Counted from the first letter of the stretch, positions 10,030-20,542 are shown. The stretch: 64,000 nt of DNA from Rudaea sp. (GCA_031291055.1 JARLJU010000017.1:62001-126000), one strand, 5' to 3'. Notes: a model not told the origin generated them from the letters alone. Program-made: numbers and translations.

Positions 10030-10782
10030 GTGTCCTTTCATCGTAGCGTCTTTTGGGTCGTTTCGTTGCTGCTAAGCACGGTTTCGTTCGCAGTCGCACA
10101 GGAATTCCCGTTATGGGAGAAGTTGCTTCAACGCAACAGCGCAACTACCGACGCTACGCCCGTGCCCTCGATGAAAATGGGCCGTCATATGCAGATGTCG
10201 CTGAAGGGGACGGCGCAGCCCGGTGATGCGGAACGTGCAGCGCAGATCGTAGCTACCGCGCGGCGCGTGATCGAGCACTACGCCGACGTCGAGACGGCAC
10301 TTAAAGACGGTTATAAACCGTTTTTCCCGAGCGGCAAGATCGGCGAGGAAGTGCACTACACGAACTATCGCTATGCGCAGTTGGAACACCAAAAAGTGGA
10401 CTACGATCGCCCTGGGTCGATCCTGTACAAGCGTACCGCGAACGGCATGCAAGCTGTCGGCGTTATGTACACGGCCCCGCAAGAGGCGACGGCGCAGCAG
10501 CTCGACGCCGTGGCACCGCTAAATGTGGCTACCTGGCATCGCCACGTCGATTTCTGCGGGTGGCCCCGCTCGTCGTCGATCGCCGAGCGATTCGGACGCG
10601 ACGCGCAATTCGGTCCGCAAGGAGCGATCCACACCGAGCAGGCGTGCAAGGATGCACACGGGCTTTGGCTTCCCGTCGTCTTCGGATGGATGACGCACGT
10701 TTATCCAAATGCCGTGCATTTCGACGGGATTTGGGGAGGCATGGATATGGCAATGGAAGCGGCGGAAGGCTCAGCAGAGTGA
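10030..10782 (+). CDS. Secreted hypothetical protein with His/Cys-rich motif
   Basis: Signal peptide MSFHRSVFWVVSLLLSTVSFAVA; NVATWHRHVDFCGWP motif. Confidence 0.75.
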   Translation: MSFHRSVFWVVSLLLSTVSFAVAQEFPLWEKLLQRNSATTDATPVPSMKMGRHMQMSLKGTAQPGDAERAAQIVATARRVIEHYADVETALKDGYKPFFPSGKIGEEVHYTNYRYAQLEHQKVDYDRPGSILYKRTANGMQAVGVMYTAPQEATAQQLDAVAPLNVATWHRHVDFCGWPRSSSIAERFGRDAQFGPQGAIHTEQACKDAHGLWLPVVFGWMTHVYPNAVHFDGIWGGMDMAMEAAEGSAE

Positions 10783-10907
10783 CCTTCGTGTTTCCCAGGC
10801 GAATTGATAACCCGCAGTGTGTTGATTTTCGAAGAAGTCACCCGCGACTTATAAAACGATCTGCGCTTCTACCGGTCATTCGCTTTGACGTCCAGCTGCC
10901 AATCGCA

Positions 10908-11108
10908 CAATCCCTGCGCATCGTTCAGCGCCTGATCGCTGATTTGAAACTCAATCCGCGCAACCCCCGTATCCATACACCCAAGCAATTGCGTCAGATT
11001 GCTCGAAGCACCGGGCAATTCGGTTTCAATGTGCCCGTCGTTATCGACTGCAACGATCAGATTATCGCCGATCAAGGGCGACTGCCGACTTTCCGGTCCT
11101 GGGGGTGA
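10908..11108 (+). pseudogene. Remnant of ParB-like nuclease domain / DNA methylase N-terminus
   Basis: Frame of the 10560-11108 ORF reads LIADLKLNPRNPRIHTPKQLRQIARSTGQFGFNVPVVIDCNDQIIADQGR then diverges and stops. Confidence 0.6.
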
Positions 11109-11194
11109 CGGGCACCCGCAACTACTGACGCCAGAATTGCCGCAATTTCAGCTTGACAATGCCTCAGCAAGAGCCTCGGCACGTAATCGGGATG

Positions 11195-11779
11195 TCAATG
11201 TTCAGATACCGACGGCACGAATAAGATCTGCGCGCGCGGACTCGAGAGCACCTGTTTGGTCAGTCCGCTTGGCAGCGTCAGATTTACAACGATACTGTGC
11301 GTTCCAGGAAACCTTTCGATCAAATCGAATTCAAGCGCCTTCAAGTTGAATGGCGCGTCGCAGTTGTAAGTGTATTGGACACCTATATCGGCGCGATGCT
11401 GATGGTGGCTATGATCGGGATTCTGTTGGGATTCGGACTCTTCCGCGGTGTGATATACGTTGGGCGTCAGTCCAACGAATGTTCGCCGACACAATGCTTC
11501 CGCATTGGGCCGGAGCCATTCTTCAGGAGACTGTAGAGTTGTGAGCGCCGCGTCCACCTTGGCTTGCTCCGCCTCAGAATGTGGTGCATGTTCGAACCCC
11601 ACTGCGTTCGCTCCCGGTAGCTCGAAACCGATATTCAAGTCGTGGCCGCTCTGGACGACATTCACGATCATCGTGCCGTGCACATGACTGTCGTGCACGC
11701 GTTGCGTCTGAGCGTCGGCGGAACCCGACGAGAGAGGGCCAGCCAGAATCAGCAGGTACAGGAAGCGACGCGAGTTCAT
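11195..11779 (-). CDS. ZrgA/DUF2796-like periplasmic zinc-associated protein
   Basis: HDSHVHGTMIVNVVQSGHDLNIGFELPGANAVGFEHAPHSEAEQAKVDAAL, His-rich NPDHSHHQHRADIGVQYTYNC. Confidence 0.75.
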   Translation of the reverse strand: MNSRRFLYLLILAGPLSSGSADAQTQRVHDSHVHGTMIVNVVQSGHDLNIGFELPGANAVGFEHAPHSEAEQAKVDAALTTLQSPEEWLRPNAEALCRRTFVGLTPNVYHTAEESESQQNPDHSHHQHRADIGVQYTYNCDAPFNLKALEFDLIERFPGTHSIVVNLTLPSGLTKQVLSSPRAQILFVPSVSEH

Positions 11780-12386
11780 GTCAGCACCAACGGACGCCCA
11801 AGCGGCTGCGAACACTATAACGTACTGATAATGCGTTCACGCAGCTTTTTATGACCCTGCATGGATTGCGTGGTGCGACGCGCAATCGATGCTATCGCCG
11901 TAGGCAGCGGCGTAGTGTCGTGCACTTCAGCGTACGCGCCTTGGTCCGCTCTCTCGTGCAGCAAGCTGAGCTGCCGTTGCGGCACCCCGGTTCGCGCTTC
12001 AACGAGAGACGCAATCAGCTGCCAGGCCTGTAGGTAGCGAATTCGTAAACTAGAGCCAGCGCGATCCTGTAGTGCAGTCTTGAGATCCAAAACGGTGCTC
12101 GCAATGGTCGATAGATGCGCGATCTGTCATCGCAAGACTGCAACTCCCTGATTGAGCGGCCCATGATTTACGAATTCACCACCCGCGGCATTATTCTCGC
12201 CGCGCGTTTACGGAGGTGCCGAGCACGCGGTCACTCCCAGAGTCGGCGCCCAGATCGCGGATCGGCGACAGCAAGTGTAGTCGCGCTGCCGTGCTTTGGC
12301 CGAATCCGGTCCCCATCTCGACTGATGTGGGCCGCGCAAAGCATACTCCGTGATAATCGGAAACCCGACGAATTCACAACAACAGA

Positions 12387-13862
12387 GTGGACATGAACAA
12401 ACGCGGCATCGCCGACACATCGACGGGAACGCACACGCAACACGACCGCAGCCGCTGGTTTGCGCTAGCCGTGCTTTGTCTGGGCGTGCTGATGATCGTG
12501 CTGGATGTCACCATCGTGAACGTCGCGCTGCCAACGATTCGCGAAAACCTGAAATTCTCTGAAGGCTCCCTGGCCTGGGTGGTCAATGCTTATTTGCTCA
12601 CGTCGGGTGGTTTTTTGCTGCTCGGCGGCAGGCTGGGCGACCTGTACGGTCATCGGCGACTATTCCTAATCGGCATCGCAGTGTTCACGCTAGCCTCGCT
12701 GTCGTGCGGATTCGCCGGCTCGCAAACGGTGCTTGTGACGGCACGCGCAGTCCAGGGACTGGGCGGCGCAATCGTCGAGGCAGTTGCCCTGTCGCTGATC
12801 ATGGACCTTTTCACCGAGACAGGCGACCGCGCCAAGGCAATGGGCGTCTATGGCTTCGTGTGTTCAGGCGGCGGCACGATCGGCGCGTTGCTCGGCGGAT
12901 TCCTGACCAATGCGCTCGACTGGCACTGGATTTTCCTTGTCAATATCCCGATTGGCATTGCAGTGGTTGCGTTCTCCATACTGCTGCTGCCAGCCTCCCG
13001 TGGTCGGAACGTCGATCGGCATTTGGATGTCGCCGGCGCAGTAACCGTGACGACGTCGCTGATGCTCGCGATCTATGCAATCGTCAACGGCAACGATGCC
13101 GGCTGGACTTCGACGCCGACCCTCGGATTGCTCGCGGCAGCGGCCGTGCTGCTCGCCGTGTTTCTGATCATCGAAGCGCGCGTACGCGTGCCTCTCATGC
13201 CTCTTGGCCTGTTCCGCCTGCGCAATGTCGCCACAGCCAACGTCGTGGGCATGCTGTGGGCAGCCGCTATGTTTGCCTGGTTTTTCCTGTCGGCGCTTTA
13301 CCTGCAACTCGTGCTTGGCTATAGCCCGATGCAGGTCGGATTCGCGTTCGTGCCAACCAATCTGATCATGGCGGCGTTCTCGCTCGGCGTGTCAGCCAAG
13401 CTTGTTATGCGCTTCGGCATCAAGCCGCCGCTCGTTGCCGGATTGCTGTGCGCGGCCGTAGGACTGCTGCTATTCGCGCATGCACCCGTCGGCGGCAGCT
13501 TCGTCGCCGATGTACTGCCGCCGATGCTATTGCTGGGCTTCGGCGCGGGCATTGCGTTCAACCCCGTGCTGATGGCAGCGATGAACGACGTCACCGCAAG
13601 CGAGTCGGGTCTGGCTTCGGGTATCGTCAATACATCATTCATGATGGGTGGCGCGCTGGGTTTGGCAGTTCTTGCGAGCATGGCCGCGGCACGGACCGAT
13701 CAGCAACTGGCGGGCGGCGTTGAGCGTCTCGTTGCACTCAACAATGGCTATCACGCCGCGTTCCTGGGCGGCGCATTTTTTGCTCTGCTCGCGGCCGCTG
13801 CCGCTGGCGTATTCATGCGTGTGCGCGACAAAGCAGAGGGGGAACCGGTCGAACTAGCGTAG
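12387..13862 (+). CDS. MFS transporter, DHA2 (EmrB/QacA-like), 14 TM
   Basis: LDVTIVNVALPTIRENL, GGRLGDLYGHRRLF, 14-TM length hydrophobic pattern. Confidence 0.9.
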   Translation: MDMNKRGIADTSTGTHTQHDRSRWFALAVLCLGVLMIVLDVTIVNVALPTIRENLKFSEGSLAWVVNAYLLTSGGFLLLGGRLGDLYGHRRLFLIGIAVFTLASLSCGFAGSQTVLVTARAVQGLGGAIVEAVALSLIMDLFTETGDRAKAMGVYGFVCSGGGTIGALLGGFLTNALDWHWIFLVNIPIGIAVVAFSILLLPASRGRNVDRHLDVAGAVTVTTSLMLAIYAIVNGNDAGWTSTPTLGLLAAAAVLLAVFLIIEARVRVPLMPLGLFRLRNVATANVVGMLWAAAMFAWFFLSALYLQLVLGYSPMQVGFAFVPTNLIMAAFSLGVSAKLVMRFGIKPPLVAGLLCAAVGLLLFAHAPVGGSFVADVLPPMLLLGFGAGIAFNPVLMAAMNDVTASESGLASGIVNTSFMMGGALGLAVLASMAAARTDQQLAGGVERLVALNNGYHAAFLGGAFFALLAAAAAGVFMRVRDKAEGEPVELA

Positions 13863-14028
13863 CCGCCGGCATTGTCAGACTAAAAATCCGATTCGCCGGT
13901 CGGCGCGTAGCCCTGCCAGGGGCCCAATCCATTCCGCTATTTCAAATTTGCTTCACTTCGCATGTCTCGTTCTCTCCATGTCCCACGATCCGACTGACGC
14001 CCTCAGCTTCGGCATGGCGTCCAAAGTT

Positions 14029-14090
14029 GCCCGACGACTCTCTTTTGATCGCGGCTTATCGCAGCGACCCGCTCGAGCGAATGGCTCGGC
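14029..14090 (-). other. Possible degenerate attC-like site
   Basis: Minus strand GCCGAGC-CATTCGCTCGAGCGGG...GTCGTCGGGC; partial match to attC R''/L''/R' layout, downstream of the 14117-14533 gene. Confidence 0.25.
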
Positions 14091-14116
14091 ACGACGACGC
14101 GTCTGGGTACATTCAA

Positions 14117-14533
14117 CTATCTGCCGCAGCTATCCGGCGGTACGGATATCGCCATTTTCTGGTCACCACGACCGTCAGGATTGAAAGTATACAAATACTC
14201 GATGGTGACCTGGTTATCCAAGATCATCTTCATGCCGCTACCGCATATTTTTTTCACTGCGACGGCTCTATACGTCTGTTCTTGTGCAGGATCGATTTTC
14301 ACTCCTCGATCCATCGTGTAGTTTATTCGGTAAATACTGCCGTCAAATTCCGCTTTGGTAAGCGTCGTAATGGCGTCAATCTTCTTTGGGAGGCTCTTGT
14401 TGGTTTCGTTGACAACATCTGTTATTTGCTTAGACGCGATAGCTTTATTGTCGGGAAGCATAATATGCTGAACGATTTTTGGCACAACAATTATGATGGC
14501 TATCCCAGCGATGATCTTTATGAGCCGGTTCAA
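14117..14533 (-). CDS. Small hypothetical protein with N-terminal TM/signal segment
   Basis: MNRLIKIIAGIAIIIVVPKIVQHIML N-terminus; coherent 138-aa ORF, AT-richer than surroundings. Confidence 0.7.
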   Translation of the reverse strand: MNRLIKIIAGIAIIIVVPKIVQHIMLPDNKAIASKQITDVVNETNKSLPKKIDAITTLTKAEFDGSIYRINYTMDRGVKIDPAQEQTYRAVAVKKICGSGMKMILDNQVTIEYLYTFNPDGRGDQKMAISVPPDSCGR

Positions 14534-14597
14534 GGCAAACCTCGATAGCTAAGAAGAAGTGTTTCGGGTAGCAACGCTACGTGCGCAACGATCAGAC

Positions 14598-14685
14598 GCC
14601 CAACGCTTGCGCTAAACTCCCGTGATGCCCAATGCCGAACCAAGCCGGCCCGAGAAGCAGGTTCGGCCTGAATGAAATGCTGGAC
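14598..14685 (-). other. Candidate integron attC-like recombination site (88 bp)
   Basis: Minus strand GTCCAGC-ATTTCA-TTCAGGCCGA ... TTTAGCGCAAGCGTTGGGC; R'' and R' can pair along all 7 positions (2 wobbles); internal dyad GCCGAACC/GGTTCGGC; starts 13 bp after the VOC stop codon. Confidence 0.4.
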
Positions 14686-14698
14686 CGCAGTTCCGCGC

Positions 14699-15079
14699 TC
14701 ACTGACCTTCAGGCGGTTCCCAAAGCTCAATTTTGTTCCCTTCAGGATCGAGAACCCAGCCGAATTTGCCGTACTCCGAAATTTCCGGTTCGCCAATCAC
14801 GTTGCAGCCCTCCGTGCGCAGTGCGGCAAGAAGCGCAAGCAAGTTGTCTACACGGAAATTGACCATGAAAGATGCGGTGCCCGGCTCCATCTTGCTCGTA
14901 TCTTCAGAAAAAGGGGTCCAGAGGGTCATTCCTGGAGGACTATCAGGACCGCCCCACTGGAAAACGGCTCCGCCCCAATCGGAGACATCCAATCCAAGGT
15001 GATCGCGATACCACGAATTCAGAGCTTTTGGATCTTTCGACTTGAAGAAGATTCCACCGATTCCAGTAACACGTTTCAT
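14699..15079 (-). CDS. VOC-family (glyoxalase/bleomycin-resistance-like) protein
   Basis: MKRVTGIGGIFFKSKDPKALNSWYRDHLGLDV...FGWVLDPEGNKIELWEP. Confidence 0.9.
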   Translation of the reverse strand: MKRVTGIGGIFFKSKDPKALNSWYRDHLGLDVSDWGGAVFQWGGPDSPPGMTLWTPFSEDTSKMEPGTASFMVNFRVDNLLALLAALRTEGCNVIGEPEISEYGKFGWVLDPEGNKIELWEPPEGQ

Positions 15080-15733
15080 GTTGCTCTCCGATTGGGCGGG
15101 AATTGGTTCTGTGGTCTGACACTGAGTTAAAGATGGCCACATGCCGTTTACTTGAAGGAACGACCAGCACGCAAGAAAGAGCTGCACTCGTCTTGTGCGA
15201 CCGACTGGTTGACCGACGAGCGGCTCTGGCGCCAAGGTCGAACCAGCGAACCCAAGAGCGTCACTTGAGCTTGCAAACGAAGCTGTCGGCTCATCGGGCG
15301 GCTCTCCTTGCAAGTACGGAAAAGCGTAGATCTCTATCCAGCTTTCGTTACGTCCTCAACCTCATGTACCCAGACCCGAAACTCACTCTTATTTGGGCAC
15401 GCCCCAAGCCAATGCAATGCCACAACAGCGCTACTCGAAGCTGCACCCATGAATTGCTCCAGCGACAAGGAATGTAGGCGCAACATGCCGTACGTCTTGT
15501 GGTATCCAACCTTTCCCAGCCAGACCTCGACATCCGGCTATACGTTGTGACAGCCCATCGCGTCGAGTCGCAGAGTCCCTTGTTTGGCTTCGATCATATC
15601 GTTGCGATGTCCGGCTAACAACCAACTGCAAAAACTGGGCATAGGCAAATTCCCACGGGCCGCCGCGACGAAACCCCACGGACCTGCGTCCCAGCGTAAG
15701 CTTAATTCATCTGACAACTAGCTAGGGACGCCA

Positions 15734-16183
15734 ATGAGGTTCGTCGCCATATTCCTATTCGCTGCATTCCTCCTGGCGGGCTGCGCCACAACGCCACCGA
15801 GGATTTCGCATGCCCAGGCTCAAGCTCAAGTCGAAGTCACCGAGCGAGCGTTTGCCAGAACCATGGCCGATCGCGATTACAACGCCTTTACGCGCTTCCT
15901 GGCCGATGAAGCGATATTCTTTGGAGGTGCAGAGCCGTTGCGTGGAAAGGAGCAGATCGCCATCGCATGGAAGAAATTCTACACGGCAACCGTTGCACCG
16001 TTTTCATGGGAGCCGGCCCATGTCGAAGTGCTCGATTCCGGCACGCTCGCGCTGAGCACCGGCCCAGTGCACGATGCGACCGGCAAGTGCATCGCAACGT
16101 TCAATTCGATTTGGCGCAGAGAACCCTCGGGAGATTGGCGCATCGTATTCGACAAGGGCAGCGATGGTTGCGATGGGAGCTAA
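15734..16183 (+). CDS. SnoaL/DUF4440-like lipoprotein
   Basis: Lipobox FLLAGCATT; ADRDYNAFTRFLADEAIFFGG...WRREPSGDWRIVFDKG. Confidence 0.85.
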   Translation: MRFVAIFLFAAFLLAGCATTPPRISHAQAQAQVEVTERAFARTMADRDYNAFTRFLADEAIFFGGAEPLRGKEQIAIAWKKFYTATVAPFSWEPAHVEVLDSGTLALSTGPVHDATGKCIATFNSIWRREPSGDWRIVFDKGSDGCDGS

Positions 16184-16233
16184 ATACCGCCGATGCCTGG
16201 GCAAGCTCGACGGCCGCTGCCGCAAGCCTATCG

Positions 16234-17616
16234 TCACTCAAACCCGGAAGCAAAAATTCTGTCGTCAGCCTCGACATAGACATAGCCATCCATGCCGCCC
16301 TCATTGGCGACCGGACCCGAACCGAAATCAATGTTGCTGCTGAAAAAGCCACCGGAAACTATGCGTCCTTTGGGGTCGACAGCCACGCTCAAGACTTCTT
16401 CTGCTCCGGCACCGCCGATGTTGGAATAGCCGAGATAAGAACCGTCGGCTCCTTGAATTGCTCCGACGAAGGCATCGGTCGAGCCGGCACTGGTGAATGG
16501 CATCCCGAATGCTGTGCCGGAATCCGAAAGGGACAGTCCAACATAGCCGCGATTATTTGTACCCACCGCGAGCGAGCACGGAGCGCTGGCGGTGGTCGAG
16601 CCCACCTCGGCATCGACCGCCCACAACGGCTGGCCACCGGCATCAAACTTGGCGACAAAATAGCCCGTGGCAGCCTGAGAAGTCAGCATCGTGGAACCAA
16701 AGCTAACAGTGCCTTGGTAGCTGCCGCACAACCAGATGTTGTTACTGCCATCGATCGCGACCGAATATCCGATCTCATTGCCGCTCGACCCGAAGGATTC
16801 GCTCCAGACGGTGTTGCCGCCCGAGTCGAATTTCGCCAGGAAAATATCGAGGCCGCCTTCGGAAGTAAGCTGCCCCAAGCCCAAGTCCATGCTTTGCTGG
16901 AATGCTCCGGTGACGACGACATTGTTCGACCCATCGGTGGCGATGCCAAGCGGCAATTGCGTACCCGCGCCACTGAATGAACGCATCCATTGCGGGATCC
17001 CAGCGGAATTGAGGCCCACGAGGAAACCATCCGTTCCACCGGCGCTCATCATGCTCAGACCACCGATCGTGAACATGCCGGTCGTGCTGCCGATAAGCAA
17101 TACCTCGCCCGCCGAGTCTAGCGCCACGCCAGTCGGCGAATCGGTCGACGTGCCGCCAGCCGTCTCGGACCAGAGAAACTGACCCAGCGAATTGAAACGG
17201 GCAAGAAAAACATCCGAGCCACCCTGCGAAGTGAATGCACCGGCGCCGAAATCGATGCTTCCTGTAAAGTTGCCGGTGATGATCACGCCAGTGGAATCGG
17301 CGGCTGCGCCTACGCTGGTCTGCGTCTGATTGCCAGCCAACGTGCTTGACCACAGGCAATTGCCGCTGCTGTCGTATCGCGTCAGAAAGACTTCGCTGGA
17401 TACGCCGCTTCCTCCCTGCATTCCACATTCCCCTAAATTGACCGTGCCTGTGACGTTGGCCAATGAATAGATCGCGCTGCTGGAATCCGGGACGACGGCG
17501 ACTACGGATTGATCCTGTGGGTTCCCGATTGTGTCGGCCCAAACGGTGTAATAGGGTGTGGCAGCGGTTGCTGCCAGCGGAAAACCCGCCAGCAATAGCA
17601 TTCCGACCACGGCCAT
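16234..17616 (-). CDS. Secreted SBBP/beta-propeller-repeat protein ending DDRIFASGFE (ORF open from 17727)
   Basis: Signal peptide MAVVGMLLLAGFPLAATAA; recurrent SGGSDVFLARFNSLGQFLWSETAGG-type repeats. Confidence 0.85.
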   Translation of the reverse strand: MAVVGMLLLAGFPLAATAATPYYTVWADTIGNPQDQSVVAVVPDSSSAIYSLANVTGTVNLGECGMQGGSGVSSEVFLTRYDSSGNCLWSSTLAGNQTQTSVGAAADSTGVIITGNFTGSIDFGAGAFTSQGGSDVFLARFNSLGQFLWSETAGGTSTDSPTGVALDSAGEVLLIGSTTGMFTIGGLSMMSAGGTDGFLVGLNSAGIPQWMRSFSGAGTQLPLGIATDGSNNVVVTGAFQQSMDLGLGQLTSEGGLDIFLAKFDSGGNTVWSESFGSSGNEIGYSVAIDGSNNIWLCGSYQGTVSFGSTMLTSQAATGYFVAKFDAGGQPLWAVDAEVGSTTASAPCSLAVGTNNRGYVGLSLSDSGTAFGMPFTSAGSTDAFVGAIQGADGSYLGYSNIGGAGAEEVLSVAVDPKGRIVSGGFFSSNIDFGSGPVANEGGMDGYVYVEADDRIFASGFE

Positions 17617-17730
17617 AACATTCGGTACGCGACTTGCTGGTGATATCGGCACGAGAATCTCCCAGACGACGTGTTCACGCGACTCCCAATAGATGGGTGA
17701 ACGTTTGCCGATATGAAATACGAACATTCC

Positions 17731-19170
17731 CTATCTTGAAAGCTGCGCGCTTGCTGCCTCTTCCAGCAACGCATCGAGATCGGCCCGCCGCAGGAGGCGG
17801 CCGTCGAGCAGCACCGCATTGATGCGCCGGCTGTTGCGAATGTCTTTGGCCGGATCTGCGTCGAGCAGCAGCAGGTCGGCGCGCTTGCCGACTGCAACCG
17901 AGCCGGTTGTCGCGGCAATGCCGAGGAATTCGGCCGGCGCAAGCGTCGCCGAGTACAGGGCTTCGCGTGGTGTCAATCCCGACTCGACCAGCATGGCCAT
18001 CTCCTCGTGCAATGAAAAGCCCGGGTAGACACCGGGCATCGGTGAGTCGGTTCCGGCCAGGATCGGCACGCCGGCATCGTGCATGGCGGCCGCGATCTTG
18101 CGCGCTACCGGCCAGCGTTTCCGGGCAAGCGCCGCATCCTGCGCCGTATAGCCGGCAAGGAATTCTTGCCAGCGCACGCGTTCGTCTGCGCGCAGATATC
18201 GCCAGCGTGGATCGGTGCTCATCGATCCGCTATCCAGCGAATCTTCGTTGGCGAGCACCAGCGTCGGAACTTGCGCCTGGCCGGTAGCGAAGAGGTTTTT
18301 GGTGACGTGCTGGCAGACATCCGGATCGAAGGCAGCGAGCACCCGCGCTTCCTGTGCGTCGCGTCGTTCAACCAGCGCGTCTCCTTGCAGGTCGAGGCGT
18401 TCGTGCAGCAGTTGCGCTTCGATGGACGAACATGCCTCATATGCCTGCATCAGATGCTCACTACTGCGCTGTCCCGCAGCGGCCGCGTCCAGCAACGTTA
18501 CTCCCGCCGGGACGTGACCGGCGACCGGCAACGCGCGCGCCTTGGCTTCGGCAAGAATCGCACGCCAATGTGAAACCGGCACTTCGGAAAAGACCTTGAT
18601 GAAATCGGCGCCCGCGTCCGCGGCGGCATCGACTCCACGGGCCGCGTCCTGCGGCGATTTTCCGTACACGGCGATTCCAGCGGCAAGGATCCGTGGCATT
18701 GCGATTTCGCCGGCGTCCAGGGCCTTGCGCCATCGCGCCACGAGTGTCATCGCCGTCGCATCGGTGCGCATTTCGCGCACCGCGGTGACACCATTGGCGA
18801 TATACAGTGGAAAACTCCAGTCGTTCGGCGGACGGTGTGAAGAAAGGTTGAAGAAGTGGACGTGCATGTCCACCAGACCTGGGATCAGGAATCGCCCGCG
18901 TCCGTCGACGCGCAGCGCCTGCGCTGGAATGTGGGCGTCGCGTACAGGATCGATAGCAACGATACGACCGTCATTCGCAATGACGGTGCGCGAACCGCTC
19001 GATCGGCCGCGCGTGACATCGACGACCGTCACGTCGGTGATCGCGACGGCTTGCCGCTCGGGCAACGACCGGGCCTGCGCGGCAGCGGTCCACACAAACA
19101 ACGCCGCGATACCGAAAATGAATTGCGGTGCCGCCCGTCGTGCGGGATGCGAGCGCACTGTTCGCTTCAT
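17731..19170 (-). CDS. Secreted metal-dependent amidohydrolase
   Basis: FLIPGLVDMHVHFF, GHVPAGVTLLDA, LAGTDSPMPGVYPGFSLHEEMAMLVESGLTPREAL, GKRADLLLLDADP. Confidence 0.9.
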   Translation of the reverse strand: MKRTVRSHPARRAAPQFIFGIAALFVWTAAAQARSLPERQAVAITDVTVVDVTRGRSSGSRTVIANDGRIVAIDPVRDAHIPAQALRVDGRGRFLIPGLVDMHVHFFNLSSHRPPNDWSFPLYIANGVTAVREMRTDATAMTLVARWRKALDAGEIAMPRILAAGIAVYGKSPQDAARGVDAAADAGADFIKVFSEVPVSHWRAILAEAKARALPVAGHVPAGVTLLDAAAAGQRSSEHLMQAYEACSSIEAQLLHERLDLQGDALVERRDAQEARVLAAFDPDVCQHVTKNLFATGQAQVPTLVLANEDSLDSGSMSTDPRWRYLRADERVRWQEFLAGYTAQDAALARKRWPVARKIAAAMHDAGVPILAGTDSPMPGVYPGFSLHEEMAMLVESGLTPREALYSATLAPAEFLGIAATTGSVAVGKRADLLLLDADPAKDIRNSRRINAVLLDGRLLRRADLDALLEEAASAQLSR

Positions 19171-19681
19171 TGGTCGTATTCCTTGCACCTGATCCATACT
19201 GTAGCAATTGTGCCCCGTCCGGCATCATCGGAGGCGAGGGTTGCAGAGATCACGTTGAAGCGCTACAGGGTTTACCCGATGCCTGACACTCGCGGGCGTC
19301 CGCTTAGGGTCTTTGTATCGTGCGTACGCTCCCATGGAGCAGTGCTGAATATAGTCGGCAATACTGCTTGCCAAGACGGTTACGGCCGCTGGGTCAACAA
19401 TCGGGCTCGGAATTCGCAGCAGCCGTTCCGGCGACGCGAACGTGCAACGCATCGGGTCAGGCGAATGGGCACGCTGCAGAAATTCACGTCCGTGCACGCA
19501 TCCACTCACAACCTCTTCAAACACAAGCGCCATCTCATCGATCGCATGACCTCCAGTTTCGATGTATTGGCGGCGCGCACTCAAACCGCGACACGCCTCT
19601 ACCGGCCGCCCGGAGCGTCCGACCTCGACCCCGACCAGGCCTGGTCAGGACGTCGGCTTACGAATCGAGGCAATATGCGAA

Positions 19682-20542
19682 CTACTCAAAACCATCTATG
19701 AATAGGTCATCGCACTGATTGGTCGGATCAGGAACCGCCCACCAGGGTGCGTATCCGGTTGCGGTATTCCAGTCGGTATTGGCGGTCATGGTTAACGGGT
19801 TGGGGCAGAATCCGGACCCGCCCGCCACTAGACTGTTCGGACTCGGCGCGGCCGGCACGGCTCCGGTGAGCTTGTTTCGACCGACATTGAACAGCGACAG
19901 GCCCGACAGTCCGGTCAATGCAGGGATGCTGCCGGTCAGCTGGTTCGAACTCACATTGAAAACCACCAGACTCGATAGTTGAGTCACAGCGGGTATGTTT
20001 CCGCTTAGTTGATTGGCGCTGAGATTGAAATGGCACAAGGTCGGCAAGTTGGAGAGATCCGGGATCGAGCCGGTGAGCTTGTTGTTGTAAATGTAGAAAT
20101 AACTAAGCTGGGTCAACCCGGCTATAGCCGGGATGTTGCCGGTAAGCTGATTGTTAAACACGAGGAAATTTCCGAGATTCGTAAGATCGATCAATGGCGG
20201 AATGGCGCCGGTTAGTTGATTGGTGTCGACATCGAAGTTTTCGATGTTCGTCAACGGCGCCAGCGAAGGCAAAGGCCCGGACAGGTTGTTGCTCGCAAGT
20301 TCGATGCTTGTCACGTGCGACTGCGCGCCGTCGCACGTCACCCCGAACCACATGCATTCCGTTCCCGCAGCTCCATTCCAGCCTGAACTATTGATCCACT
20401 TCGGTCCATTTGTATTTGTATACAAATTAAGAAGTACTTGTCGTTCGGACCCGGGAATGGCGGCGTGCGCAGCAGCCACTGCAAGTAGGTAGATGATGCC
20501 GTGGCGCCATGCCTGACGCCGAGCAAGCTTCGACTTAGTCAT
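19682..20542 (-). CDS. Secreted leucine-rich-repeat protein ending CDDLFIDGFE
   Basis: Signal peptide; LNLYTNTNGPKWINSSGW...WFGVTCDG; LTGSIPxLxxLxxL repeats. Confidence 0.9.
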   Translation of the reverse strand: MTKSKLARRQAWRHGIIYLLAVAAAHAAIPGSERQVLLNLYTNTNGPKWINSSGWNGAAGTECMWFGVTCDGAQSHVTSIELASNNLSGPLPSLAPLTNIENFDVDTNQLTGAIPPLIDLTNLGNFLVFNNQLTGNIPAIAGLTQLSYFYIYNNKLTGSIPDLSNLPTLCHFNLSANQLSGNIPAVTQLSSLVVFNVSSNQLTGSIPALTGLSGLSLFNVGRNKLTGAVPAAPSPNSLVAGGSGFCPNPLTMTANTDWNTATGYAPWWAVPDPTNQCDDLFIDGFE

